A DNA stretch of 64,000 bases, taken from contig JAJLRJ010000014.1 in assembly GCA_024195265.1 (NCBI GenBank), forward strand, positions 15,359,959-15,423,958, given 5' to 3'. A program made the translations under genes and the position numbers. Each line of letters starts with the position of its first letter. Positions within the stretch are counted from its first letter, which is position 1. Shown piece after piece: positions 45,334 through 57,559 of the stretch. Source of the DNA: Dendrophyllia cribrosa (taxonomy: Eukaryota > Cnidaria > Anthozoa > Scleractinia > Dendrophylliidae). The notes beneath the pieces were generated by a model that was given only the letters and a program-made list of their open reading frames with translations, was not told where the DNA came from and searched no databases.

Positions 45334-46200
45334 ATGGCCTCTGGATTCTGGAGACATGTTAACTTTTTAAATTGAAGACGTTCACTGAGCCGGTTACAGC
45401 TGTGCGTTCCTGATTTAAATAGATATGCGACATCAATCAGTACCGAAGCCTTGGACAAAAAATTGCATTATACACTATTTCTCTTTATTCTTGTTTTCTA
45501 AAGCGCAAACCGGTATCGTGGATTTGGTACGTAAGATCAAAAACTCTAATGATGGCCCTTTATGAAACCGATAAACACACTTACATATACGCCGAGAAGG
45601 CTTTGCTATCTGAAATGAATGCTTCAATGAATCTGAGTTCCTTCTCGGATCATTCAGTTCCATATTTCACTTGATCCTAAACGAAACACTTTTTTGGACG
45701 GTACTGATAAGCAGTGTAGAATAATTCAGCCATAGCAGGCTTTCCTGTAATTATTAGAGGCATAAGTATTTCAAGCTAAAATGGTAGAATACACGATCTT
45801 TTCTTGGTATATGTTGGAAAAACTATACTGTAGAACACAAACTTGTGCTTTTCTCATGCTTACGCTTCAGTAAGCTTGCGTTGCGTGTAATTAAAAAAAC
45901 AAGCCTTAATGGAGACATGTTTCTAAAAACGTACATTCCTGATTAAAATAGCCATGCGACATCACTACCGAAGTTCTTCGATTAATTAAAAAATTGCATT
46001 CTACACAGTTTCTCTTTATTTCTGTTTTCCGCGCTAACGCGCAAACTCTTTAATGATGGCGCTGTACGAGCCGATGAACTCACTAACACTAACACTATTC
46101 CCTTCGATCGGTTCCGATTGCCATTTCACTTTATCCAAACTACGACACTTTTTTGGACAGTACTGATTAGTTGAATGGAATAATTGTTCATAACTAGCAG
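45334..46200 (+). repeat. Diverged tandem duplication beside the Polinton-like element
   Basis: 45345-45760 and 45905-46200 share GACATGTT, CATGCGACATCA(ATCAGTA)CCGAAG, TTTCTCTTTATT and CACTTTTTTGGAC in order. Non-coding. Confidence 0.6.
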
Positions 46201-46900
46201 GGTAGTTCATAAAGGGCTTTGTTATAGATTTTAAAGGCATAATTTGAAGAGAAAATGACAGAATAAAATCGCCAAAAATAGACTGTAAAAGTATTATTTT
46301 ATAATGAAACTCGCGCACCTTCAGGGTTATGCAGATTATCCATGTAGAACTCTATAATTTGCAAGAAATCCTGTTGTTGCTTTCCTTCGTATTTGCGTGG
46401 TACAAGTTGATGGAGAACGAGTGGTCTTTCTTTCAGTACATACAACTACCTGAAACTTTGAAGGCTGCTACAGGCACGTCACGGGTAGATGGTATAGCGC
46501 AAACATGCTAGAATCGATTAGCAGGCTCTTGTGATCCCTGCGGTTAATATCTAAATACTCTTTACTGTAGCTCCTCAATTTCGCATACCTTTCCAGTAGC
46601 ACAACTTACCTTTGAATAAATAGTGTTGTAGCTGTCTTTACGACTTCAGTCTGAGCTGTTAGTAAGCCGCAGCCAAACTATATACCACTCGAACACGAAC
46701 GAGGTAATCGATTCGGCGATATCACTACCCTTTTCTGAACCTCTGTTTTTGTTGCTCCATCATATTGAATACCTCTTTTGTTATTTATCCGGTAAGTTTT
46801 AGTTTTAGTCGTGCCAAAAATAAATTGGATAATCTTGAACCGCCGTCAGTATACAATTAAACTGTAGTCAATATCGTTGGTTGGTACGTTTCTCGGGTTC
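46201..46900 (+). repeat. Dispersed block, third copy
   Basis: 46195-46330 matches 38235-38370, and 46325-46870 matches 29570-30120 and 38365-38880. Non-coding. Confidence 0.7.
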
Positions 46901-46997
46901 ATCGATTTTCTAAGAAATCTCTGTTGCGGGTCATAGTGTTCTGGAGAATAAAAGAAAGTTTTGTATGCTTCCAGACAACGGGGCACCAACGTGATTT

Positions 46998-47318
46998 ATT
47001 CGGTGGATAAATCACTATCCAGTGTATAACACAATTGGTTTTGTTAAGGCCCATTCACTGGATAGTAATTTATTCGGTGGATAAATCTCTATCCAGTGTA
47101 TAACACAATTGTTTTTGTTAAGATTCATCCACTGGATAGTCAGGATTTATTCGGTGGATAAATCACTACCCAGTGGATGACAAAATTGTTTTTGTTAAGG
47201 TTCATCCACTGGATAGTGATTTATTCGGTGGATAAATCACTATCCAGTGTATAACACAATTGGTTTTGTTAAGGCTCATCCACTGGATAGTGATTTATTC
47301 CGTGGATAAATCTCTATC
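46998..47318. repeat. Tandem array of about 85-bp palindromic units, left part
   Basis: Four units of GGTGGATAAATC(A/T)CTATCCAGTG ... CACTGGATAGTGATTTATTC with a central ACACAATTGGTTTTGTTAAG. The array resumes at 52344, 54189 and 54471. Confidence 0.85.
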
Positions 47319-47326
47319 AAGTGATA

Positions 47327-48708
47327 AAGATCAACAAATCCACAGGTTTCGTTGATATTCCAGCACGCCTCCTCAAGGATGGTGCCGAGGTCCTAGCAAA
47401 GCCTCTAACTGTTCTCATGAATAGATCGATAGCTGAAGGCGCAGTACCATCTGAGTGGAAACACGCAATGGTCACGCCAATACACAAGTCTGGACCTAGG
47501 ACGAATCCCTCTAATTATAGAGCGATATCTGTGCTACCAGTGTTTTCAAAGATCCTCGAACGAGCTGTGCACCGGATGGTATACGCTTATTTACAACAAC
47601 ACAAACTCCTATCTCACCTTCAGTCTGGCTTCCGTTCACTGCACTCTACCACTACCTGCCTTACTCATATGACAAACACTATCCTGAACAATATTGACAA
47701 TGGCCTAATCACTGGACTTGTTTTTTTGGACTTAAGTAAAGCATTTGACACTCTTGACCATAATCTAATGTTAGATAAGCTATCTGCCTTTGGCTTTAAT
47801 AGATCTGCGGTGCAATGGTTTAAATCCTACCTGACAGATAGGTCGCAAAGCGTATGCATAAATGGTATTAGCTCTGACCATCAACCGGTCAGTTTTGGGG
47901 TGTCCCAGGGCAGCGTCTTAGGCCCGTTATTATTTATTATGTATGTGAATGATCTCCCCCGCGCTGTTAACATCTGTAATGTAGAGTTATATGCTGATGA
48001 TACGCTACTTTATTTTGCCAGTAAGTCAGTTGCAACAATCGAGATCTAAGTAATGTCATACATTGGCTGCGCGCTAATTTTTTGTCTTTGAATATTGACA
48101 AAACTAAAATGATGTTGATAGGTACACACCAACGACTTGCTCCCGTCAGTAACTTCACTGTTCAGGCTAATGACCATAATCTTGAATGGGTAGAGAAGGT
48201 TAAATACCTAGGTGTCATATTAGACCAAAATCTTTCTTGGAAAGAGCATATTGAGTATATAGGCAAAAAGATTTCATCGCGTCTAGGCATGCTACGCAGG
48301 GCACGCAAAGTTCTACCTAAACATGCATGTATTACACTTTATTGTGCAATGGTCCTACCATTATTTGATTATTGCTGTAGTGTTTGGGACAGTTGTGGCC
48401 TGGGCAACAAAGCTTACTTGGACAAGCTCCATCGGCGAGCTGCCAGTATCATCGAAGGCAGAACTGTTGAGTACGCTGAGTTGCCCAATGTCTTCAGCTG
48501 GCCTAACTTGCAGAAGCGACGAGACTACTTGACGTCGATCCTAGTCTTTAAATCAATTCATGGTTTAGCCCCTGAATACCTAATTGGCGAATTCAAACAT
48601 GCCAGGGAAATTCATAACTATCGCACTAGGCACCGATACCTGTTGCGCATTCCACTAGCCAAAACCACCAAGTATCAAGGCAGCTTCCGCATAAATGGAG
48701 CGCGCACT
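47327..48708 (+). pseudogene. CR1/L2-like non-LTR reverse transcriptase fragment
   Basis: The frame starts mid-domain (STGFVDIPARLLK) and runs through TPIHKSG, NYRAISVLP, LQSGFR, FLDLSKAFDTLDH, GVSQGSVLGPLLF and the catalytic YADDT (47987-48004). A single-base shift near 48040 leads to the next frame with NIDKTKMM, VKYLGVILDQNLSW and a thumb/C-terminal region that ends at 48708 where AT-rich repeat takes over. The endonuclease domain, 5' end and true 3' end are missing. The catalytic residues are kept but the frame is broken. Confidence 0.85.
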
Positions 48709-49083
48709 AAAGCTATTTTAATGTATTTGTATTCAAAATACGTTTAAAATTCGTGCTTAAAATATAGTTTTTAAGTATATTTTGACTTATTTTAACGATG
48801 TTTAAATCTCATTAAAACACTATTCTAATATATTTTGAAAAGCCTCTATATTTTGTGAATGGAGAAAATGGGCGATGTTTCAAAATATATTATAAATAGT
48901 ACTTAAATCGGGTTTAAGATCCTTTCAAACTACCTAAAAATACACTGAAAATCAACATGGAGTCGCATTTGCAATAAATGGTTTATTCATAATTATGTCT
49001 GTCAAAATACAATAAAAATATATTTGAAATAGTTTCTAAATTCCTTACAAATAATTTTAAAACATGGTTCAAATCTTATAAGT
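48709..49083. repeat. AT-rich element arm, inverted copy of 1-434
   Basis: High identity to the reverse complement of 1-434, starting directly after the LINE fragment. Confidence 0.85.
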
Positions 49084-49100
49084 AATGTTTAAAACACAAA

Positions 49101-49174
49101 CAGCAGTGTTTTATCAAGTTTAAAAATTCGAGCGCGAAGCGCGAGAATTTTTAGACTTGATAAAACACGTGCTG
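49101..49174. repeat. 74-bp hairpin
   Basis: Arms CAGCAGTGTTTTATCAAG and CTTGATAAAACACGTGCTG around a CGCGAAGCGCG centre. Confidence 0.75.
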
Positions 49175-51165
49175 TGAGGATATTAGCATACGAGAAAAAC
49201 AAGTAGACTGATTAGCATACAGCACATGTGCCACACTGGCTTCGATGAGGTGACCATGGCTTCCCGGCAACTGTCGAAAGTTTTGGGATTTTAAAGTTCT
49301 GAGGAAAAAAATAATCCATGAAAAATGCTATACCAAAGTTGACAGGTACGGTGGATAATATGTCTAACAATTTTTATTCATTGGCATTGAACGAGTAGAA
49401 ATAAGCAGCTGGCATCTCTGAACCACTCGCTTTCCTACCAATTTACACGTGGGCGCTGGTGTCATTCAAATAAAGGCTTACTTGCTAAACTGTTGGTTGC
49501 TTATTTTGTTGGAGAAGATTCCATATAGAATGGCAAAAGGCTACATATCGTAAAACAGTACTGAAAAAAAATTTAAAGTCACCATTTGTTGTACTAAGAA
49601 TCCTGAATAATTACTACCAACATTAGTATTTTTTAAAAAAGATTACTAATAAGGAAAAGAAACCTATTGTCTTTTACCTTTATTAGTATTCTTTATATAA
49701 AGAATACTGATGAGAGTAACTTTTTTATATAAAGAATACTAATGAGGTAAAAAACAATCAGCCCCGAACTCCCCTTGGGACTGAAATCAAATCCGCCACC
49801 AGGTTTTTCAGAATAACCATGGATTACCAGGTATAAAGGTCCTTGCACGTGATGGATTTACGTCGTGTGATAGGCTAATATGCTTATGAATTATTAATGA
49901 GTGTTTGAATAATATATAAATATACAATTCGAATTTACTAATGCTTTCTTAAAGGCCCATCGTCACTTACCGTGATGCACCGCGCATTGTTTATTTTGAT
50001 TTGGACTCGGACAAATGCGATCTCTCGCGAAGTGAAATTTTTGCCTCTCATCTCCAGGAAGAAAGGAACACTGAGTTTGAAATTTCGTTCGACATTAATT
50101 TTAAAATTTATTAGTCCCAAAAAGCGGTCCTGTTGGATATCACAAGCCCGTATAACATGTCTCGCATTTTGTCTGGGGCCGCTTAACCCGCACTTAGTGT
50201 AGCTCCAGGCAATTCCAGTCGCCGAGGCAGTTTCCTCCGCTTCGAAAGTTTGCATCAAAAAATATTTTCACGTTGTGGGACGCGGTAAACCTCCTGCTAT
50301 TTTTACCGAAAGTTTAAGATCGATGCTGCTTAAAACGAAACCTCCAGCGAGCCGAGAAGTGTTTGTATTTTGAAAGAGAGGACACTGGGAACGAGACTGA
50401 GACTGAACGGGAATTTTACAAGGCTTTAGAACTGAATTCGTCGTTCTTCAAGTGAAAAAGTGCGGGATTCCATGATAAGCTAGAGGGCGCTCATAAAACA
50501 GATATAAGGTATGGCTTTTAATTCTTAAGAAGAGACTTAACTGTAATCATCATTCGTGTATAACTTAATGTTTCCTTTGCGGAACGCTCCATAAATTGGG
50601 GTCATGGCTCGTGTACGACAACTATTGTGATGTATTGTGTTAGGTATTGTATTAGGTTTTATGACGTCAGTCAGGTCATCGTACATGAGCCATGACCCAT
50701 AAATTGTCTTTATGTGTGCTCTCACATAAAGCTTACATCTAAGCTAAATATATACTGTACGAGCAGTAGGCCTCGCTACTCTAAACACAAGCTTTACAGA
50801 GCAGAATAGAATACAACACATGCTGAGGTCACTCAGGTATTTGCATTTTGCAGAACAATATTAATGATAATAACATTGCCGTATCGATCGTCATAACATT
50901 TATGCTTCGATCTACAACGCGTACTTGGTGGCTGCGGGTGTATGTCTATAAAAGTCTATAAACGTTTAAACGTTTTCATTGCTGCAATTAAAAAGAAAAC
51001 CGATATAGCTCTTATTTTTTTCTGTGAGTTAGTCACAAATACGTTTAAAACAGTTTTACTGACTTATGGAGGGGGAGGTGAACTTTAAATATATTTTAGG
51101 TACATACCTGTAACAAAGTGCTTTTCTCTCAAAAGATAAGAAAATAGTCTGTTTAAAGTCTGTTT
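49175..51165. other. Middle of the composite element; possible lone exon
   Basis: No recognised gene. 50258-49970 on the minus strand is open for 97 codons and ends at a strong donor (CACG|GTAAGTGAC, 49969-49961). The protein matches nothing I know. A small inverted repeat with GGGTCATGGCTC(G/A)TGTAC lies at 50595-50700. Confidence 0.35.
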
Positions 51166-51169
51166 GGAA

Positions 51170-52343
51170 ACAGCTCCTGTTTTAGTATTTTAAAATCGCC
51201 TTTCAAATAGCTCTAACTTATGAATTCAACTTCAAACATGTTTTAAATATACTATTTATGAGCTATTTAAAAACATAGTAATGAATGTCCATTTCAAATA
51301 GTATTTAAACATTATATTTAAGGTAATTCCCTTGAAAAGGATCTTATACTGAACTTTTTTTCAAACTTGGTACGATTGATAACCATGCTTAGAACATTCA
51401 AAAAATGAAATAAAAAGAGGGGTTCACCGTGCTTGTTTTTACATTGTACTCCCGTTATTTATAGCGACTTTTTATAATTGCGCGAGGAATGTTCGAAACT
51501 CGAACGTCGAGAAAGGGATGGTTATTACCTGCAGAAACTATCATTACTATTGAAAGTTTAACATTAATTTATTTGATTATACAACCTTCTTTCAGGGAAG
51601 TCATTTCAAATTGCCCGGTCTAACAAATTTTGCAAGGAAATCGGACCACTTCGGCATCACCACGTACCCCTCATTGGCTCCAAATACAGAGTTTCACTCG
51701 ATTAACACAGAATTAATACAATTTCTACCACTAAACTTTTTTTCTGCTTAAAATATGTTTTTTATAGTCCTATAACGAGTAAATTACATTAATAAAAAAT
51801 AGGTGTCACCGTGCTCGTTTAGGAGAAAACAATCTCTTATTCATTTGGCCAACTTATCCTCAAAGGAAACCTTCTTGGTTCGGACTGTGCGCGCGCTCGT
51901 GCGCGCGCTAATGACGCAAGAAATTATGCGCAGTACGTGATGCGCAATGCAATACTAAGGAATGACCTTAAAACGTATTTTTATTTTTTACTATTATAAA
52001 TCGACAACATTTTATGATTCTTTTCCAAACAGTGTTGAAATAGTCTATTTAAAACAATTTAGAGTAACACTTCGTCAGTCATGTTGTCAAAATAGTGTTC
52101 AAATACTCTATTTGAAATGTAGTTTTGGCGACAAATAGCTTACAAATACATGGAAAACCTATCCGGTTTATTAAATAGCATTTAACTATACCTCAAATAC
52201 ATTTCAAACTTTTACCACTATTTTATAATTTTTGTTAAAATATAATAAAAATACACTATGATGAGCTCAAAATATAGTTAAAATCGTTCAAATACATTTA
52301 AAGTACTTTTAAATCACTTTTAAAATACACTTGGTTTGGTAAG
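51170..52343. repeat. AT-rich degenerate repeat, right part of composite element
   Basis: Repeated words such as TTTGAAATAG and TTTAAACAT, as in 1-1769, ending TTGGTTTGGTAAG. 51350-51960 is less repetitive and holds a CGCGCGCTCGTGCGCGCGC patch (51887-51908). Confidence 0.6.
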
Positions 52344-52547
52344 TATCCAGTGTATAACACAATTGGTTTTGTTAAGGTTCATCCACTGGATAGTGATTTA
52401 TTCCGTGGATAAATCTCTATCCAGTGGATAACACAATTGGTTTTGTTAAGGTTCATCCACTGGATAGTGATTTATTCGGTGGATAAATCATTATCCAATG
52501 TATAACACAATTGGTTTTGTTAAGGTTCATCCACTGGATAGTGATTT
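52344..52547. repeat. Array continuation, second part
   Basis: About two and a half further units of the same array, stopping at the TIR element that starts at 52550. Confidence 0.85.
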
Positions 52548-52549
52548 AT

Positions 52550-54186
52550 AGAGGTTTTGCACGGCAGCCATGTTGCATGGCAGGAACAATAGATTATTTT
52601 CCCTATGGGAAAGAATGTTCTTTCTAATAGAGTTTTTTCGTATCCTTTGTATTTCACATGTGAAATACAAATGGTGAAATTTCTCATGCAAATTAGCCGT
52701 CTAGCTTTTGAACTGGAATGTCTCGTGATCAGTCATACAGCGAAATGAGGAAGCTTTTAAAGTTTTTGAAGTTGTTTTATCGAAAGTATTTACGCAGGTT
52801 CCGATCCATCGTTTAATGAAGACTTGCTTCACAACAAATCATCCGTCAAGTTCAATTTAACTTGAGAAAAATCAGGGAGGCGGGCGGGAGAAATTCTAGG
52901 GAGTAAAAATCTGATCTAGATTTAAGGCACGGCAGTTTACGTAAATTAGTCAAACCTTAGATTATGACAACTTGTTATTTAATAAATATGTAAAGGTGCA
53001 TGTGCTCTCGCCAGAATAGATAATTATTTACTCATTTACTCCCAGAATGCGTGTGATTTCTAATTGCCAACTGATAAAAGGGAAAAGAGTTTGACCACTT
53101 TTAATTCAATTGGAGAGTAGCCAAACGTTTCAGTATTTGTTTGTCAAGAATTCTAGAATCCCTGCTAATTTACGAGCGCTTGTTTTTGGAATTATTATGT
53201 GAAAATGTAACCCTCACAATCAACTGTTAATAAATCCTCAAGTACAAAGTTAGGCATCAAAGTCAAATAAACTTTATTTTATCAAATCGTTATGATAACT
53301 CCCATTCATTATCTTTATTCATGGCTTGCCACAGAGCAAAAAATGCGTGAACTAGTTTACACGCAAAAATACACATGACCAAAAACAAATGCAGTTCAGT
53401 ATAATTATAAATTACAAAGACAAATTAAATAAACTGACCGATATATGCTCTTTTAATAGGGTCGGTCAGACGTTGAGAAACGAAAAATAGTTCGAATGGC
53501 CTAAGGTGTTTTCTGCGCGCATGCCCGAAAGAAAGCTCACTTTTCGGATATCGCTCCGGTACGGCCATTTTGTTTTCTTATCGAGCCATGTGCAGGGTAC
53601 TGAGTCAGACAGTTTATCGTACGTGGCACTTAACTAAACTTAACCGTGTCCCAACAATATCATTGAAAAGTATATAAAGAATAGTATAAAGAACCATTTC
53701 AATCGTAAAGAGGACAGTATAAGAAAAATTACAAGGGTGCGGCCATTGCGTAGATTTCAATAATTCTACGACGCCTTCGATTACTGAGTGCCATAACTAA
53801 GTTTGTAAGAGAACAAATTCTCCAACGTCTGTGCCTGAAATCTAAACCAGAGAGACCCTAGAGTTTCTCCCGCTCGCCTCTCTGATTTTTCTCAAGTTAA
53901 ATTGAACTTGACGGGTGATTTGTTGTGAAGCGAGTCTTCATTAAACGATGGATTGGAACCTGCGGAAATACGTTCGATAAAAATAAACAACTTCAAAAAC
54001 TTTAAAAAGCTTGCTCATCTCGCTGCTGATCGCGAGACATTCTAATTCAAAAGCTAGACGGCTAATTTGCATGAGAAATTTCACCATTTGTATTTCACAT
54101 GTGAAATACAAAGGATACGAAAAAACTCTAATGCAAAACATTTCCATTGTTCCTGCCATGCAACATGGCTGCCGTGCAAAACCTCT
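52550..54186. mobile_element. 1.6-kb element with about 360-bp inverted repeats
   Basis: Ends AGAGGTTTTGCACGGCAGCC and inverse; arms 52550-52910 and 53830-54186. The flanking array can be rejoined if the duplicated AT (52548-52549, 54187-54188) is collapsed. The interior (52911-53829) has no recognised gene, so it is non-autonomous. Confidence 0.75.
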
Positions 54187-54188
54187 AT

Positions 54189-54291
54189 TCGGTGGATAAA
54201 TAACTATCTAGTTGATAACACAATTGGTTTTGTTAAGGTTCATCCACTGGATAGTGATTTATTCGGTGGATAAATCTCTATCCAGTGTATA
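54189..54291. repeat. Array continuation, third part
   Basis: One unit of the same array between two insertions. A last part follows at 54471-54560 and ends GCGTTATCCACCTTTTGAAC. Confidence 0.8.
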
Positions 54292-54470
54292 CACCTTATT
54301 CCAAAATGGCGGCCAATTTATTATTCTTTTATATGCATTTTAATTAGCCTTCATGGCCTCGTCAGCATGTACAAAATACAAAGGAATTTTCAAGTGAAAA
54401 TGAGGCCAAGAGGGCTAATTAAAATGCATATAAAAGAATAATAAATTGGCCGCCATTTTGGAATAAGGTG
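54292..54470. mobile_element. TA-flanked 179-bp element, GGCGGCC family
   Basis: Ends CACCTTATTCCAAAATGGCG and inverse, TA at 54290-54291 and 54471-54472, arms about 75 bp. A related element is at 59491-59670. Confidence 0.8.
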
Positions 54471-54560
54471 TATAACACAATTGGTTTAGCTAATACTCAT
54501 CCCGCAGCAGATAGTGATTTATCCGGTGGAAAGCGTTATCCACCTTTTGAACAACTGCGT

Positions 54561-55531
54561 CCTGAAGGGTTATCCTGCATAAATATTCGATTATTACTGT
54601 TATTTATTATTATTATTATTATGATTATTAAAGCACAGATTGTCCCTTAAAAGTAGTCTGTATTAACAGTGTTCATTTTCTGTAACTACAACGATCTCTC
54701 TCTAAGCCTTGGGTCCAGTCCAGCTCTAGCTGTCCGCCTCACAGAAAGTTTACTTAAGGTTACCGTGTACCTTCGGGGGTGTCTCCAGTATAACAGCTCT
54801 AGCGTCTTAAGATTTCGTTTAATATACCTAAACCCAGGTATCAAATTAAAGCTTATAGAGCTGGCTATCTAAATATGGAAACCATTTGGTGATAAAATAA
54901 ACTATTAAATTTTTTAGGACGTCTAAATTCGAACGTCCGAATCAGCTTTAAAACGCTATAACTCAAAGCGATTATTGTATTTTGCTAATTTGATTTGTAA
55001 AATCGAACAAATACCCTTTGAGTTGTAGCTCTTTAAAGTGTCCCTTACAAGCGAAATATTAACTTTGAGAAAACAGCGCTTACAAAAATATATCGCTTCA
55101 TAAACAAACTCCGCCCGTAAAGATTATACCGTCATTTCTCCGTCAATTTTCACTATTTTTCGATAATTTTTTTTGGATGAAAGTTCATTCTGTAAACTGT
55201 TATTTTGACGCCCCCCCAAAAAAATTTCAATAAAATGGTAAATCTCGTTCTCTGGGTTCTCTCTTCTCGAGAAAGGCGTTTCTTCAGGAAAGAAAACAAA
55301 CTAAAAGTGTACTTCTAATCAAACGGCTTATTATGCTAGCCCTTAAGAAGTCTCACAACAGTTTTTTGGGGGTGTATCTTTGAAATCAAAATTTCGTACG
55401 GAAGACGGACTTTGATTTCTGGTTCATACTATGCCTAGTTTACGACACATGACCAAAGCTTTATTTTTCATCGATTTCCAAGCGGTCGACATTAGGTAAC
55501 ATAGGGTGAAGTAGGTCGGACATTTTATTTT
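54561..55531. repeat. Dispersed repeat copy, otherwise no gene
   Basis: 54767-55240 is the unbroken version of the repeat split at 12919/16443. An (ATT)n tract is at 54600-54630. 55241-55531 shows nothing recognisable. Confidence 0.6.
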
Positions 55532-55735
55532 CGATTAATTTTTAAGTGTAAAAAAGAAAATCTAAAATCCCCACCCTCAGCTAGGCTTAGGGTTACATAG
55601 CCTACCGTACCACTGTACCACCTAGCTTCTCGGGTTGTTTAGTCTTAAATCAGTTTAACTATATAAACTGCTGACCCCAACCTCAACTGAAAGCTAACCA
55701 GTTAATCCGTTGTATAACACTCAATAAGGTGTCCA
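55532..55735 (-). mobile_element. SINE-like element, second copy
   Basis: Matches 11040-11270. Box A (TGGTACAGTGG, 55621-55611) is kept, but the box B region has been deleted. The left terminal arm is missing, and a short right arm word (CACTCAATAAGGTGTCC) remains. Confidence 0.6.
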
Positions 55736-56239
55736 ATCTGGTCTCAGTCGATGTTATCGAACGTTGACCTTTCCAAGTAGCGGTGGTTACCATTGAACAG
55801 ATTATAAAACAAGGTGTAAGTTGGGGAAAAGTGACGGATTTAAAGTGGACGGAGAGTCCGAATAAAGACTAAAATTGATATGATCAGCGACTAAAACGTT
55901 TGGCTAAAGCTAAAAATATTCTGATTCAGTTAAATTTACAATTTTGCTGCGTTTCTTCTCGTTCCAATCCGTCATCATCTCTCTGAATGATGCGGTAGCT
56001 GAGAAAAGAAGACCCTGTGCACGAGGTAGGGTCTTACTAAGGGAAGGAAGATTTTGAGAAGGGGGGCTTAGCCCTAATCATCGGACCCCTGATGTGGGCA
56101 AGAGATCGAGAAATCATCGCTCAAGACTGGAGACTACTATGGGAAAGTCTATGGCGAGTCTATGATGCATTTTGAGCTTCCCGTGAAGGACACAAGAGTG
56201 AACAAAAATGTCAATTTTGAAATGTTTTATTGAAACATC
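55736..56239. other. No gene recognised
   Basis: Mixed-composition sequence with no recognisable protein or repeat end. Confidence 0.4.
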
Positions 56240-56243
56240 TTAA

Positions 56244-56809
56244 AGGGGCTATGTCGCGAGGTGTCACGCAAGCTACAATCTTGAAAAACGTCCGGTGGCT
56301 GTTTTTCAAGTTTACGCCATCATCGTCGAATCCATTCAATCCTGCAGTGCTGTGTTCACCAAATGGTCTCAGATTTTTCACATATGTAAATAATCTATTT
56401 GTCTTGATTTTGGCCCGGTTATTTTTCGGATTCTGAAATCGTACGGCTAAATTTCTGAATATGTACGAGCAGCGATAGAAATCAGTTGACCATGGAATGT
56501 CATGGACGAAGGTTCTTCTTCTCTGTTGGCTAAATATAGTACACTTCAGCATATTAACATGGTACCAGAGTCTTCGCTTTGTACGTCTTTACTGCCACAG
56601 ACAAACCTAACATTTTTCTGATTTTGTTTCGCTTGAGAAAAGAGCGATGAAATTGTGGGACTTAAATCAAAACAAGCAATAGCTCTTATGTACGTGACCA
56701 CTGGTTCCGTTTCGAGTCCTGTTTCGTATCAGCGAACAAAAGAATTTTGACAGATAAAAGTGTAAATTAAAGTTACTAAAATTAGGCGAAACCTCGCGAC
56801 ATAGCCCCT
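56244..56809. mobile_element. TTAA-flanked 566-bp element, GGGGCTATGTCGCGAGG ends
   Basis: Ends AGGGGCTATGTCGCGAGGT and inverse, with TTAA at 56240-56243 and 56810-56813. A 113-codon open frame on the minus strand is unrecognised. Confidence 0.75.
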
Positions 56810-56863
56810 TTAATATATTATCATGTCTTTCACACATGTGCAGTTTTAGTAAAACATCTATGC

Positions 56864-57543
56864 ACACCTAATTGCAGGAACGTTGTCATAGAAAATACAA
56901 AAGTAAACTTCATTGTTCTGCGGCATTGGCTCTTTCTCACACAGAATATCTTTGGTTTCAAGAATAGGGGAGTAGCTGATGGTTCATAATTATATTTTGG
57001 TATAAAAATAAAGAAAATCCAATTGCGTTAAATGAATTTTATGAAATGTTCGTGCTTATAACCAATCAGAATAGCAGAGGACAACAGCTAATAATTTTGC
57101 TTCTTTGATGAACTTCCCCAAATACGATTTCTTTTAAAAATTGCATGTTGTGCGATTGGGTCTCAAATTACTTGAAACCTTTAAAAAATCAGACAAAATG
57201 CACCTTGAACCTTAACTTTTTAACGGTGTTTGAGTCTAGGCCAATGGGATCACTAGTTGTAACAATGAAAAAAGTTGACATTCCATCGTGCATTGTCGTT
57301 AGCACCTTCCTTCGTATGCGGATCACCTTAATAATATTCACAGAGGTATTCTTTCGCACACATAACCTTTCAACAGATTTCTTCCAAACAAATTTCTATC
57401 AAATAACTGAATCAATTTTTAGCTCAGGAATGAATAATATTTTTGTTTCTAACAATTTCTCTTCTGCAAATTCCATTAAGGTAATTATTAATTCCTGTTT
57501 GATATTTTGTATTTTCTATGACAACATTTTCGCAATTAGGTGT
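56864..57543. mobile_element. 680-bp inverted-repeat element
   Basis: Ends ACACCTAATTGC and inverse, with a second matching block TTGTCATAGAAAATACAAAA about 8 bases in. A 138-codon plus-strand frame and a broken minus-strand frame overlap inside. Neither is recognised. Confidence 0.6.
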
Positions 57544-57559
57544 ACACTCTTCTTTATAT

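Larger units (their letters stand above)
47319..52343. mobile_element. Composite AT-rich element inserted in the array
   Basis: TATC on both sides (47315-47318, 52344-52347) and the terminus TTGGTTTGGTAAG at 52331-52343 mark an insertion in the array. It contains an internal LINE fragment at its left edge, the AT-rich arm 48709-49083, a less repetitive middle, and AT-rich right part 51170-52343. The left terminus is missing, so the LINE piece may mark a truncation. Confidence 0.55.

Noticed and set aside
49938..50258. Complete gene on the minus strand
   Set aside because: A strong donor exists, but the protein is unrecognised and no partner exon was found. Kept only as a possible lone exon.
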